Counted from the stretch's first letter, positions 8,292-17,441 are shown. The stretch: 64,000 bases of DNA from Roseomonas sp. AR75 (GCF_005222815.1 NZ_STGB01000006.1:620001-684000), one strand, 5' to 3'. The notes: generated from the letters alone by a model not told the origin. Translations and numbers: made by a program.

Positions 8292-9352
8292 AGGTTCTCG
8301 TTGCCATGTCGGGCGGCGTGGATTCCTCCGTCGTCGCCGGGCTGCTCAAGGAAGCCGGCCACGAGGTGGTCGGCGCCACGCTGCAGCTCTACGACCACGG
8401 TGCGGCGGTGGCGAAGAAGGGCGCCTGCTGCGCCGGGCAGGACATCCACGACGCGCGCAGCGTCGCCGATGCGCTCGACATCCCGCACTACGTGCTGGAC
8501 CGCGAGGCGCGCTTCCGCAGTGCGGTCATTGAGGACTTCGCCGACAGCTACGCCCGCGGCGAGACGCCGATCCCCTGCATCCGCTGCAACCAGACGGTGA
8601 AGTTCCACGACCTGGTCGAGCTCGCCCGCGATCTGGGCTGCGAGGCGCTGGCGACCGGCCATTACGCGCGCCGCGTGGAGGGTGCGAATGGCCCCGAGCT
8701 GCACCGCGCCGCCGATCCCGCGCGCGACCAGTCCTACTTCCTCGCGCTCACCACGCCCGATCAGCTCGGCTTCGCGCGCTTCCCGCTCGGCGACATGCCC
8801 GACAAGGCGGCGGTGCGCGCGGTGGCGGACCGGCTCGGCCTGAAGGTGGCGCAGAAGCCCGACAGCCAGGACATCTGCTTCGTCCCCTCCGGCCACTACG
8901 CCGAGACGGTGGCGAAGCTGCGGCCCGCCACCGCCGAGCCCGGCGAGATCGTGGATGCCGAAGGCCAGGTGCTCGGCACGCATCGCGGCATCGGCCGCTA
9001 CACGGTGGGGCAGGGCCGCGGCATCGGCATCGGCGGTGGCGAGCGGCTGTATGTCGCCGCCGTGGATGCGCCGCGCCGGCGCATCGTGGTCGCTCCGCGC
9101 GCCGCCTTGCCGAAGGACGAGGTGGTGGCCGGCGAGGTGAACTGGCTGATCCCCCCGCCCGCCGGGCCGATTGCCGTCCAGGTCAAGCTGCGCGGCCGGG
9201 AAGCGCCGCGCGCCGCAACCGTCGCCTGGGACGCCGAGGGTGGCGTGATGCGCGTGCGCCTGGCCGAGCCGAATGTCGCCGCACCCGGCCAGGCCTGCGT
9301 GGTCTATGATGGCGACCGCGTCCTTGCCGGCGGCTTCCTGCGCGCCGCGTGA
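8288..9352 (+). CDS. mnmA: tRNA 2-thiouridine(34) synthase MnmA
   Basis: A 354-residue cytosolic enzyme that activates U34 of tRNA-Lys/Glu/Gln with ATP and inserts sulfur passed on from a desulfurase. The PP-loop ATP motif SGGVDSS is at residues 8-14. The two catalytic cysteines match Cys100 (CIRCN) and Cys197 (DSQDICF), and GHYAR and the C-terminal beta-barrel segment are present. Its position just downstream of the desulfurases fits the sulfur relay. The start overlaps the tenA stop. Confidence 0.96.
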   Translation: MKVLVAMSGGVDSSVVAGLLKEAGHEVVGATLQLYDHGAAVAKKGACCAGQDIHDARSVADALDIPHYVLDREARFRSAVIEDFADSYARGETPIPCIRCNQTVKFHDLVELARDLGCEALATGHYARRVEGANGPELHRAADPARDQSYFLALTTPDQLGFARFPLGDMPDKAAVRAVADRLGLKVAQKPDSQDICFVPSGHYAETVAKLRPATAEPGEIVDAEGQVLGTHRGIGRYTVGQGRGIGIGGGERLYVAAVDAPRRRIVVAPRAALPKDEVVAGEVNWLIPPPAGPIAVQVKLRGREAPRAATVAWDAEGGVMRVRLAEPNVAAPGQACVVYDGDRVLAGGFLRAA

Positions 9353-9367
9353 AGGCGGCCGGCGCGG

Positions 9368-9396
9368 TTGACAATGCAGCCCCCTGGGGGCTACGC
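9368..9396 (+). promoter_or_regulatory. Possible promoter for tRNA-Met
   Basis: A perfect TTGACA (-35) at 9368-9373 is followed after 17 bp by CTACGC, a weak -10. The spacing to the tRNA start at 9428 (about 25 bp past the expected start point) is reasonable for a tRNA leader. The -10 match is poor, so this is only suggestive. Confidence 0.35.
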
Positions 9397-9427
9397 GGCG
9401 GCTCCCCCGAACCGGGTTCACCCTTGG

Positions 9428-9504
9428 GGCGGCGTAGCTCAGCTGGTTAGAGCACGGCACTCATAATGCCGGGGTCAGCGGTTCAAGTCCGCTCGCCGCT
9501 ACCA
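9428..9504 (+). tRNA. tRNA-Met (anticodon CAT)
   Basis: A complete 77-nt cloverleaf with CCA encoded. The acceptor arm is GGCGGCG/CGCCGCT (ending in a G-T pair), the D arm is GCTC...GAGC, the anticodon stem is CGGCA/TGCCG around CTCATAA with anticodon CAT, and the T arm is AGCGG-TTCAAGT-CCGCT. The TAGCTCAGCTGGTTAGAGC start and the G1-T72 acceptor pair resemble elongator tRNA-Met of alphaproteobacteria. A CAT anticodon could also be tRNA-Ile2 after lysidine modification, which I think less likely. Confidence 0.93.
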
Positions 9505-9518
9505 TCCTCCCACAGCGC

Positions 9519-10772
9519 CTACAGGCCCACCGGCTGCCCCGCCACGGCGACGGAAAGCGCCGAGGGTTCAAGCAGCTTTTGCGCGACCGTCGTCGTGCGC
9601 GCCGTGGTCAGCGCCCGCAGCCGCTCCGCGCGTTCGTTCAGCCAGTCGAGCGGACGGCCGTTGCGGCGCAGCGCGAGCAGCGTGCCGGCGATGCGGCGGC
9701 TGTCGGTGAATTGGAGCGGCAGGTTGCCGGTCAAGAAGGCCACCGCGTCGTCCAGTTCCTCGCGCGTCGGTCCCTGCGACGCCATGCGCGCCCATTCCTC
9801 GCGCGTCACCGCCAGCGTCTCCGCCACGCGCGCATTGTCGGTGGCGGAGGAACCGATCACCACGCCCTGCCCGAACAGCACGTCCAGCCCCGCCCCGATG
9901 CCATAGGCGAGCCCGCGCTGCACGCGCACTGCCTCCATCAGGCGGGAGGAGAAGCCGCCGCCTGCCAGCACGCGCAGCACCACCTGCGCGGCCTCCCAAT
10001 CCGGGTCCGTCACCGGCAGGCCCGGCTGGCCGAACAGGATCGCCGATTGTGGCGAGGCGACCTCCACGATGCGGCGGTCAAAGGCGGTGAAGGCGGGCAG
10101 GGGCGGCGCCTCCGGCGGCGCGCCGTCCGGCAGCCCCTCGAACAGCGCGGGGATCAGGCGGGCGAGTTCCTCCGGCGTGATCGCGCCGGCCGCCGCCACG
10201 AGCAGCCCGTCCGCGCGGATCTGCCGGGACAATGCGCCGCGGATTGCCGCCTCCGGCAGGGTGGAGAGCGTTTCCACGGTGCCGTTGGTCGGCCGCCCCG
10301 CGGGATGATGTGGATAGGCCGCGGCCCAGAAGGCGCGCCCCACCTGGCCGCGCGGCGTCTCCAACTGGGCGCGGGCGCCGGCCACGGCGCGGGCGCGCAC
10401 CCGCGCCACCGCTGCCTCATCGAGCCGCGGTGCGCGCATCGCCAAGTTGGCCAGCCGCACCGCTTCCGGCAGCGCCGGGCGCAGCGCGCGCAGGGAGCCT
10501 TCGAAGCCGTCGCGCTCGGCCTGGAAGCCAAGGCCGATGGCTTCGTCGCGCAACGCATCGGCGAAGGCCCGGTTGTCGAGGTCGCCGGCGCCTTCGGTCA
10601 GCAGCGCGGCGCCCATTGCCAGGGCGCCGGCATGCTCCGCCGCATCGAGCGCGGCGCCGCCGCGCCAGGCCCAGGCGATGGAGACGACCGGGACGGACTG
10701 GTCCTCGATCAGCCAGGCCGAGCGGCTGCCCGCGGTGACCGTCTTGATATCGAGCTCAAAGGTGGCGGTCAT
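9519..10772 (-). CDS. M16 family peptidase-like protein, non-catalytic partner
   Basis: A 417-residue protein with the two-domain M16 fold pattern but without the zinc-binding HxxEH motif: the corresponding early region reads LDAAEHAGALAMGAALLTEG. The late RLMEAVRVQRGLAYGIGAG segment matches the R/Y substrate-binding stretch of M16 domains. Such proteins usually pair with an active M16 subunit, as in processing-peptidase-like heterodimers. Its start overlaps the stop of the active subunit gene by 4 bp, supporting a complex. No signal peptide is evident, unlike its partner. Confidence 0.9.
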   Translation of the reverse strand: MTATFELDIKTVTAGSRSAWLIEDQSVPVVSIAWAWRGGAALDAAEHAGALAMGAALLTEGAGDLDNRAFADALRDEAIGLGFQAERDGFEGSLRALRPALPEAVRLANLAMRAPRLDEAAVARVRARAVAGARAQLETPRGQVGRAFWAAAYPHHPAGRPTNGTVETLSTLPEAAIRGALSRQIRADGLLVAAAGAITPEELARLIPALFEGLPDGAPPEAPPLPAFTAFDRRIVEVASPQSAILFGQPGLPVTDPDWEAAQVVLRVLAGGGFSSRLMEAVRVQRGLAYGIGAGLDVLFGQGVVIGSSATDNARVAETLAVTREEWARMASQGPTREELDDAVAFLTGNLPLQFTDSRRIAGTLLALRRNGRPLDWLNERAERLRALTTARTTTVAQKLLEPSALSVAVAGQPVGL

Positions 10773-12181
10773 GCCCGCACCTCCGCCGGCGCCGCGACGC
10801 CTTCGGGCAGCAGCCAGCCGCTGGCCGAGGGCGCCTTGCCCAGCACCGCGACGGCAGCTTCGGCCACCTGATCCCGGGTGACCGCACGCAGCCGCGCCGG
10901 CCAGAACTCCACGGTGTCGAGCGGCAACCCGACGGCCAGCGCGCCGCCGATCATCCGTGGGGCGGCGCCCAGCCCATCCAGCGCCAGGAGCGAACCCGCC
11001 GTCATCTGCCGGATGGAGCGCGCGACCTCGGCCTCGGTCGGGCCGCCGGCATCCAGCAGCCGCTTCACTTCGGCGATCGCGGCTTCCTCGACACGGCCGG
11101 GCTCCACCTCGCGCCGCGGCACGGCGGAGACGCCGAAATCGGTCCAGGAGGCGCTGTCGGAATCGTAGGACGCACCGGCGGAGACGGCGAGACCGGTTTC
11201 CACCAATGCGCGGTGCAGGCGCGATCCGGTGCCGCCGCCCAGCAGATGGCGAAGCACCTCCAGCGGCTCGCCCAGCCGAGTCTCGCCGGCGGTGAGGGAA
11301 GGTGCCTGCCAGGACCGCAGGAACACCGCCTCACCACGCAGGCGCGGGTCGTTGCGGGTGTAGCGCGGCGTGGGGATCTCGGCCGGCGGCGACGCGCGGT
11401 CGCGCGGCACGGGGGGGCCTGCCGGCAGCGCGCCCCAGCGCTGCTCCACCACCTCCCAGAAGGCGTCGGGCGGCACGGCGCCGGCCACCACCAGCACGGC
11501 ATTGCCGGCGGCGTAGCGGGCGCGGTGGAACGCGATCAGGTCGGCATGGGTGATGGCGCGGATCTCGTCCTCCCAGCCGATGATGGGGCGGCCGTGCCAG
11601 TGCTGCGGGCCCCACATCGCCGCCTGGAAGCCTTCGAAGAACAGCGCGCGCGGCGAGGAGCCGGTGCGCTGCGCACGCTCCTCCAGGATCACCTGGCGCT
11701 CCGATTCCAGCTCGCTTTCCGGCAGGCGGGCGGCGGCGAAGCGGTCGGCTTCCATCAGCGCCACCAGGTCGAGCCGGCTGGCCTCCACATGCTGGAAATA
11801 GGCGGTGACGTCGCGCGAGGTGAAGGCATTGTCGTTGCCGCCCTCCCGCGCCACGCGGCGGGAGAACTCGCCGGAGGCGACCTGCGGGCTGCCCTTGAAC
11901 ATCATGTGTTCGAGGAAATGCGCCACCCCGGACCGGCCATGCGGGTCCTCGCCGCCGCCGGCGGAGACATAGGCGTATTGCGCGATGACCGGCGCGCGCC
12001 GGTTCTCCACGAAGGCGACGCGCAGCCCGTTCGGCAAGGTTCGCAGCGTGGCGCCGAACAGCGGGCGTTCCGCGATCGCAGCGGGCAGGGACGGCTGCGC
12101 CGAGGCGTCGGCGGGCAGCGCGGTGGCGGCTGCGCAGGCGGCGGCGGCCTGCAGGGCGGTGCGGCGGGTCATCGGGCGCAT
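10769..12181 (-). CDS. M16 family zinc metallopeptidase, exported
   Basis: A 470-residue insulinase-family peptidase. A twin-arginine-like leader (MTRRTALQAAAACAAATALP, ending ASAQP) indicates export. The inverted zinc site HFLEH is at residues 88-92, with the downstream glutamate in the ELESERQVILEER region. The C-terminal domain carries GGGTGSRLHRALVETGLAVS. It probably degrades short peptides in the periplasm together with the overlapping non-catalytic partner. ATG 12181 or the in-frame ATG 12172 (directly before the RR motif) could be the start; neither has a clear Shine-Dalgarno. Confidence 0.92.
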   Translation of the reverse strand: MRPMTRRTALQAAAACAAATALPADASAQPSLPAAIAERPLFGATLRTLPNGLRVAFVENRRAPVIAQYAYVSAGGGEDPHGRSGVAHFLEHMMFKGSPQVASGEFSRRVAREGGNDNAFTSRDVTAYFQHVEASRLDLVALMEADRFAAARLPESELESERQVILEERAQRTGSSPRALFFEGFQAAMWGPQHWHGRPIIGWEDEIRAITHADLIAFHRARYAAGNAVLVVAGAVPPDAFWEVVEQRWGALPAGPPVPRDRASPPAEIPTPRYTRNDPRLRGEAVFLRSWQAPSLTAGETRLGEPLEVLRHLLGGGTGSRLHRALVETGLAVSAGASYDSDSASWTDFGVSAVPRREVEPGRVEEAAIAEVKRLLDAGGPTEAEVARSIRQMTAGSLLALDGLGAAPRMIGGALAVGLPLDTVEFWPARLRAVTRDQVAEAAVAVLGKAPSASGWLLPEGVAAPAEVRA

Positions 12182-12242
12182 GGCCCGAAGGTGGGCCTGC
12201 CGCCCGCATCGGCCAAGCCCGCCATTGGTATCGAAAGGTGAA

Positions 12243-12262
12243 CGCCCGCCGCCCGGCGGGCG
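12243..12262. terminator. GC-rich hairpin upstream of the M16 genes
   Basis: A perfect 8-bp stem CGCCCGCC/GGCGGGCG with a 4-base loop lies between the kinase stop and the M16 start. It has no T-tract. It could terminate the histidine kinase transcript (minus strand) before the M16 pair. Confidence 0.45.
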
Positions 12263-12320
12263 AGGCTGGCGGGCGGGCGCTTGCGCATCGGCGCAGTCTA
12301 GACCGCACTGCGCCCCGGCG

Positions 12321-13229
12321 TCATGCCGCCAGCAGATCGAGCCTGACGGAGAGCGATGCGACCAGCCCTGCCTCATGCCATTGCCGCACGACCTGGCTGC
12401 CGAGCATCGTCGCCGCGATCCGGTCCGACATCGTCATGCCGAAGCCGGGAAGCCCTGGCGGCCCACCCAGCGCCGGTCCGTCCTGCTCCGCCCAGCACAG
12501 CTCCAGCCGCGCGCCGTCCAGCCGGGCGGAGAGCAGCACCGTGCCCCGGGCGCTGGCCAGGGCGCCATGCTTCGTCGCATTCGTCGCGAGCTCATGCACC
12601 AGCAGCGCCAGCGCGGTGGCGGCGCGGCGCCCCACCGGGATTGCCGCCGACCCCGCGCCGAGATCCAGCCGCACCGCATCCGCATAGGGCGCGGCGATCT
12701 CCGCCAGGAACGCCCCGAGCGGCGAGGTGCCGTTGCCGTCGGTGGCATCCGACTCCGGCTCGACATGGCGGTAGATGCCGGCGAGCGCCACGATCCGCTT
12801 GCGCATCGCCGCGGCGAAGACCTGCGCTTCCGGCGTGCTCCGCGCCGCCAGCGAGATCAGGCCGGAGACCACCGCCATGATGTTCTTCACGCGGTGGGTC
12901 AGTTCCCGCTGCACTGCCTCCGACCGTTCCGCCGACTGCCGCCGCGCCGTGATGTCGAGCAGCACGCCGCGCAGCCGCGTCGGCTCCGCGCGCGCATGCA
13001 GGGCGAGCCAGCGCAGTGCGCCATCCAGTCGGGCGGGAAACTCCGCCGCCAGCCGCGGCGCGCCGCGGGCCAGCGCGTCGGCGATGCGGCCGTTCACGCG
13101 CGCCTGAACCTCCGGCGCGACCTCCGCGGCCAGGCCGAGATCCGCCAGCAGCCTGCCGAGCGGATCGGCGGCGGCTGTGGCGGGTGGGGCCAGGTCGAAC
13201 AGCCACAGCTCCGGCGCGTCGGCGCTCAC
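12321..13229 (-). CDS. HWE/HisKA_2 family sensor histidine kinase
   Basis: A 302-residue soluble kinase with an N-terminal PAS-like region (about 1-95, ending LRGVLLDITARR), a dimerisation/phospho-acceptor helix with His112 in ELTHRVKN, and a compact ATPase domain with N-box ELATNATKHG, a WAE motif (CWAEQDG) diagnostic of HWE kinases, and a GFGMTMSDRI G-box. GTG 13229 was chosen because a GGAAGGGGG Shine-Dalgarno lies just upstream; an ATG 30 bp earlier also fits. No membrane segment and no adjacent response regulator are seen. HWE kinases often feed light, stress or general stress pathways. Confidence 0.88.
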   Translation of the reverse strand: MSADAPELWLFDLAPPATAAADPLGRLLADLGLAAEVAPEVQARVNGRIADALARGAPRLAAEFPARLDGALRWLALHARAEPTRLRGVLLDITARRQSAERSEAVQRELTHRVKNIMAVVSGLISLAARSTPEAQVFAAAMRKRIVALAGIYRHVEPESDATDGNGTSPLGAFLAEIAAPYADAVRLDLGAGSAAIPVGRRAATALALLVHELATNATKHGALASARGTVLLSARLDGARLELCWAEQDGPALGGPPGLPGFGMTMSDRIAATMLGSQVVRQWHEAGLVASLSVRLDLLAA

Positions 13230-13378
13230 GCGGGACCCCCTTCCGGCGCGCCGCCCCATGCGGCACCGGAACGCGCTTGAGACCACGCGCGCAACCAATC
13301 GTCTGCCCAATAGTGAACGCAACCGTTCCCGGCACGTTGATGCCGCGAGCGCGACGATGAACCGTGGGGGCTGAAGCG

Positions 13379-14182
13379 ATGGATGGGCTTGCACGTGCCA
13401 CCGCGGCACACAACGCCGGCGAGGGTCCGACCAACAACCTGCTGCGTGCGCTGCGGCCAGCCGACCTGGCGCTGCTGCGCCCCGCGCTGGAGCCGTGGAT
13501 GGGCCAGGCGTCGACGCTGATCTACCGGCCCGGCGACCTGGTGGACTACGTGTATTTCCCCTGCGGCGGCGCGCTGGTCTCCTTCAAGGTGACGCTGGAG
13601 GATGGCCGCGAGGTGGAGACGGCGCTGGTCGGGCGGGAAGGCGCGGTCGGCGGCATCGTCAGCCAGGGCAACCTGCCCGCCTTCGCCCGCGCCGAGATCC
13701 AGGTGGCCGGCGCCTTCCTGCGCCTGCGCCTGACTGCGCTGGAGGCGGCGAAGCGGGAATCGCCCGCGCTCGACAGCCTGTTCGCCCGCTACGCCGACTG
13801 CCTGATGGCGCAGATGTTCCAGGCCATCGCCTGCAACGCCGTGCACTCCATCGAGCAGCGTACGGCGAAGTGGCTGCTCGCGGCCATCGATCGCACCGGC
13901 GCGGACAGCGTCGCGCTGACGCAGGAACAGGTGGCGGGCATGCTCGGCGTCGGCCGCAGCTACATCAGCCGGGTGATCCAGGCGATGAAGGCGCGCGGCC
14001 TGGTGGCGACGCGACGCGGTGGCCTCACCGTGACGGACCCGCAGGGGCTCGGCGCACTCTCCTGCGAATGCAACACCGCGCTGCGCCGCCATTTCGACGA
14101 GGTGCTGCGCGGCGTCTATCCGCGTTCGGCCGAGACGCGCCGCCTCGCGAGACTGGCATCGGCGCCGCGCGCGACGCGCTGA
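13379..14182 (+). CDS. Crp/Fnr family transcriptional regulator
   Basis: A 267-residue regulator with an N-terminal cyclic-nucleotide-binding-type beta-barrel (YRPGDLVDYVYFPCGGALV... and EVETALVGREGAVGG) and a C-terminal Crp-type helix-turn-helix (LTQEQVAGMLGVGRSYISRVIQAMKARGL), so it binds DNA as a dimer. There is no Fnr-like cysteine cluster. ATG 13379 follows a GGGGG stretch; a GTG 15 bp earlier is an alternative. It is divergent from the HWE kinase and lies just before katG, which may indicate a stress circuit, but that link is inference. Confidence 0.88.
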   Translation: MDGLARATAAHNAGEGPTNNLLRALRPADLALLRPALEPWMGQASTLIYRPGDLVDYVYFPCGGALVSFKVTLEDGREVETALVGREGAVGGIVSQGNLPAFARAEIQVAGAFLRLRLTALEAAKRESPALDSLFARYADCLMAQMFQAIACNAVHSIEQRTAKWLLAAIDRTGADSVALTQEQVAGMLGVGRSYISRVIQAMKARGLVATRRGGLTVTDPQGLGALSCECNTALRRHFDEVLRGVYPRSAETRRLARLASAPRATR

Positions 14183-14390
14183 CTGCACCCGTTGGCCACG
14201 ATCGCGTGAGGGCGCTGTGCCTGGCCGTACTCGGTGGTGTGCGGTCGGGGCGCGCCGTGCCTGCACCAAGCCGCGCTCGCGCCGCGGCTCGATCCGACCC
14301 ACCAATCCTTTCGATCACAACAATTGAGTGGGGCGGTCGCGGCGCCGCGCCTAGCGTCCGCCGCGACACCTGCAGGAAAGGACAAGCGCC

Positions 14391-16604
14391 ATGGACAACA
14401 ATGTCGGCGATCCTCTGGGCTGCCCGGCGCGGCAGCCCGCCGCCCTCCGCTCCCTGCTGGGGCGCACCAACCGCGACTGGTGGCCGAACCAGCTCTCGCT
14501 CGACATCCTTCACCAGAGGGGTCGCAGCGGAAATCCGATGGGCGACGACTTCGACTATGCGAAGGCGTTCCTCTCGCTCGACTACGCCGCGGTGAAGCGC
14601 GACCTGCACGCGCTGATGACCGACAGCCAGCCCTGGTGGCCGGCCGACTACGGCCATTACGGCCCGTTCTTCATCCGCATGGCCTGGCACAGTGCCGGAA
14701 CCTATCGCACCGGCGACGGCCGTGGCGGCGCATCCTCGGGCGGGCAGCGCTTCGCGCCGCTGAACTCCTGGCCCGACAACGCCAATCTCGACAAGGCGCG
14801 ACGCCTGCTGTGGCCGATCAAGCAGAAATACGGCCACAAGCTGTCCTGGGCCGACCTGATGATCATGGCCGGCAACGTCGCCATCGAATCCATGGGTGGC
14901 CCGGTCTTCGGCTTCGGCGGCGGGCGCGAGGACGTGTTCGAGCCGGAGAAGGACATCTACTGGGGCACCGAGGAGGAATGGCTCGGCGACACCCGCATCA
15001 CCGAGGAGAAGGCGCTGGAGAGCCCGCTCGCGGCCATCCAGATGGGTCTGATCTACGTGAATCCGGAAGGACCGGGCGGCCATCCCGACCCGGTCGGCTC
15101 CGCCCGCGATATCCGCGAGACCTTCGCGCGCATGGGCATGAACGACGAGGAGACCGTCGCCCTGACCGCGGGCGGCCACACCTTCGGCAAGTGCCACGGC
15201 GCCGGCGACGCGAAGAAGATCGGCGCCGAGCCGGAGGGCGCGGATATCGCGCAGCAGGGCCTCGGCTGGCAGAGCGGGCATGAGAGCGGCATCGGAGACC
15301 ACACCATCACCAGCGGCCTTGAAGGCTCCTGGACGCCGCACCCGATCACCTGGGACGGCGGCTATTTCCACATGCTGCTGGACTACGACTACGAGCTTGT
15401 CACCAGCCCTGCCGGCGCCAAGCAGTGGCAGCCGATCAACCAGAAGCCCGAGGACATGGCGCCCGGCGCGCACAGCCCGGATCGCCGCGTGCCGACGATG
15501 ATGACGACGGCCGACATGGCGATGAAGGTCGATCCGAAATACCGCGCGATCTCCGAGCGGTTCCGCGCCGACCCCGCGGCCTTCGCCGACGCCTTCGCCC
15601 GCGCCTGGTTCAAGCTGTGCCACCGCGACATGGGCCCGAAGGCGCGCTACCTCGGCCCCGAGGTCCCGGCCGAAGACCTGATCTGGCAGGATCCGATCCC
15701 GAAGGCGGACTACGTCCCGATCAGCGCGACCAATGTCGCGACGCTGAAGGACAGCATCCTCGCTTCGGGCCTCACTGTCGCGGAGCTGGTGGCGACGGCC
15801 TGGGGTGCGGCCTCGATCTACCGCGGATCGGACCATCGCGGCGGCGCCAATGGCGGCCGCATCCGCCTGGCGCCGCAGAAGGACTGGGAGGTGAACGAGC
15901 CGGAGCGGCTGGCCCGCGTGCTCGCCGTCTATGAACGCATCAAGGCGGAGTTCGACGCATCGGCCGCGGGTGGCCGGAAGGTCTCGATCGCCGATCTCGT
16001 CGTGCTCGGCGGCACCGTGGCGGTGGAGAAGGCGGCACGGGATGCCGGGTACCGGGTGGACGTGCCGTTCTCGCCCGGCCGCACCGATGCCTCCGCCGCG
16101 CAGACCGACGCCGAAAGCTTCGAGGCGCTGGAGCCCCGCGCCGATGGCTTCCGCAACTACCTTCAGACCTCCTTCAACGTGCCGACGGAGGAACTGCTGA
16201 TGGACCGGGCCCAGCTCCTCGGCCTCAGCGCGCCGGAGATGACGGTGCTGCTCGGCGGGCTGCGCGTGCTCGGCGCGAATCACGGCGGCCGCAAGGAAGG
16301 CGTGCTCACGGAGCGCCCGGGCCAGCTCACCAACGACTTCTTCGTCAACCTGCTGGACATGGCCACGGCGTGGAAGATGGAGGATGGCGACGCCGACGAG
16401 GTCTTCGTCGGCACCGACCGCCGCACGCACCAGCGGAAATGGACCGCGACGCGAACGGACCTGGTTTTCGGTTCCAACGCGCAGCTTCGCGCGCTGTCGG
16501 AGGTCTATGCGGCCGCGGATGCGGGAAGGAAGTTCGTGGACGACTTCATCGCCGCCTGGACCAAGGTGATGAACGCCGACCGTTTCGACCTGGCAAGGCA
16601 CTGA
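14391..16604 (+). CDS. katG: Bifunctional catalase-peroxidase
   Basis: A 737-residue heme enzyme that destroys hydrogen peroxide and oxidises various donors. The distal site Arg96-Trp99-His100 (RMAWH) and the proximal His263 (GGHTFGK) are present. The self-made crosslink residues are all there: Trp99, Tyr222 (IYVNPEGP) and Met248 (ARMGMND). The N- and C-terminal peroxidase-like halves are both complete. A GGAAAGGA ribosome site precedes the ATG. The product is cytosolic with no signal peptide. Transcription probably ends at the hairpin at 16611. Confidence 0.98.
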   Translation: MDNNVGDPLGCPARQPAALRSLLGRTNRDWWPNQLSLDILHQRGRSGNPMGDDFDYAKAFLSLDYAAVKRDLHALMTDSQPWWPADYGHYGPFFIRMAWHSAGTYRTGDGRGGASSGGQRFAPLNSWPDNANLDKARRLLWPIKQKYGHKLSWADLMIMAGNVAIESMGGPVFGFGGGREDVFEPEKDIYWGTEEEWLGDTRITEEKALESPLAAIQMGLIYVNPEGPGGHPDPVGSARDIRETFARMGMNDEETVALTAGGHTFGKCHGAGDAKKIGAEPEGADIAQQGLGWQSGHESGIGDHTITSGLEGSWTPHPITWDGGYFHMLLDYDYELVTSPAGAKQWQPINQKPEDMAPGAHSPDRRVPTMMTTADMAMKVDPKYRAISERFRADPAAFADAFARAWFKLCHRDMGPKARYLGPEVPAEDLIWQDPIPKADYVPISATNVATLKDSILASGLTVAELVATAWGAASIYRGSDHRGGANGGRIRLAPQKDWEVNEPERLARVLAVYERIKAEFDASAAGGRKVSIADLVVLGGTVAVEKAARDAGYRVDVPFSPGRTDASAAQTDAESFEALEPRADGFRNYLQTSFNVPTEELLMDRAQLLGLSAPEMTVLLGGLRVLGANHGGRKEGVLTERPGQLTNDFFVNLLDMATAWKMEDGDADEVFVGTDRRTHQRKWTATRTDLVFGSNAQLRALSEVYAAADAGRKFVDDFIAAWTKVMNADRFDLARH

Positions 16605-16610
16605 ACCGCG

Positions 16611-16644
16611 GCGGCCTGCCGCGGCGAGCGCCACGGCAGGCCGC
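16611..16644. terminator. Strong hairpin after katG
   Basis: An 11-bp perfect inverted repeat (GCGGCCTGCCG/CGGCAGGCCGC) with a 12-base loop lies 7 bp after the katG stop. There is no T-run, so it may be an RNA-stabilising or factor-assisted terminator. It also faces the minus-strand genes from the right. Confidence 0.6.
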
Positions 16645-16652
16645 GCGCATCG

Positions 16653-16781
16653 TCACCCCTCGCGCAACATGCGGAGGGAGGGGTCGCGCACGTAGCGCAG
16701 GTAGGACCGCACCTTCCTCAGCCCGCCCTGCTCGCCGAATATCCGCTCCGCTTCGTCGTCGGAGATGAAGGGCAGGACCAC
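16653..16781 (-). pseudogene. Short coding remnant or micro-ORF, unknown function
   Basis: From a GTG at 16781 this frame encodes 42 residues with strong protein-like character (VLPFISDDEAERIFGEQGG followed by basic/aromatic RSYLRYVRD and ending RMLREG). The frame is continuous with the stop of the PEP-CTERM gene upstream, and no ATG or Shine-Dalgarno is visible. It reads like the C-terminal end of a larger protein whose front has been lost, although a small real gene is possible. I do not recognise the family. Confidence 0.35.
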
Positions 16782-16832
16782 CGATGCGCACGAAGCCCTG
16801 TCCGCCGAGCTGCCGCTGGGCGGCTTCCGCGC

Positions 16833-17441
16833 CTACGTCCAGGACTGCCGGCGCGCGAGGGCGAGCAGCAGCAGCCCGCCGAGGACCGGCAAGAGCGATC
16901 CGGGTTCCGGAATGGATGCCCCCGGCGCCAACACCTGCACGGTGAAGCTGTCGGCCGTGTCCCCGCTGCCCCAGCTATAGACAAAGGTGCCGACGACCAG
17001 CCCGAGCGAGGCGAAGGATTCGCCGAGGAACATCAGGTGGCCGCCGAGGCCGGTGCGTGAGACGTAACCCTGCGGCAGCCCGATCATGCCGACCGCGGCC
17101 TGGAAGGTGAACCCCGTGCCGTCCGAGCGGTCGGCGAAATGAAGGCCGGCATGCCCGAATTGCGGCGGGCCGGCGATGCCTGTGTAGAAATCGAGCGGCA
17201 CCAGCCCTTCGGCGACCCCCAACATCCCGAGCGAGGCATTGACGGCACCCCGGCTGACCTCGCCGGACCCGGCAGGCGCAAGGCTCGCCGTGTCGATTGA
17301 GCCGCTGCCATTGCCGGCGACGTATCCAGCGCCCTGGCTGAAGCTGAAGGTGAAAGCGGCTTCTGCCGGGGCTGCACCCAGCGCGCCAAGCAGGGCGGCC
17401 GCGGCCAGTGCCAAGGATGCCGCGCGTGTCTTCCGGAACAT
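16833..17441 (-). CDS. PEP-CTERM sorting domain-containing exported protein
   Basis: A 202-residue secreted protein. It has an N-terminal signal peptide (MFRKTRAAS then a long alanine/leucine core ending AEAAF), a glycine/serine-rich beta-type body, and at the C-terminus the tripartite PEP-CTERM signal: IPEPGS, a hydrophobic helix (LLPVLGGLLLLALA) and a basic tail ARRQSWT. Such proteins are sorted by exosortase/archaeosortase-type enzymes and are often linked to extracellular polysaccharide. The ATG at 17441 follows a GAGGAGGAGA ribosome site. A paralogue with the same layout lies directly upstream. Confidence 0.85.
   Translation of the reverse strand: MFRKTRAASLALAAAALLGALGAAPAEAAFTFSFSQGAGYVAGNGSGSIDTASLAPAGSGEVSRGAVNASLGMLGVAEGLVPLDFYTGIAGPPQFGHAGLHFADRSDGTGFTFQAAVGMIGLPQGYVSRTGLGGHLMFLGESFASLGLVVGTFVYSWGSGDTADSFTVQVLAPGASIPEPGSLLPVLGGLLLLALARRQSWT

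Noticed and set aside
9428..9504. Integration site at the tRNA-Met gene
   Set aside because: No integrase, no repeated tRNA 3' end and no composition change were seen on either side.
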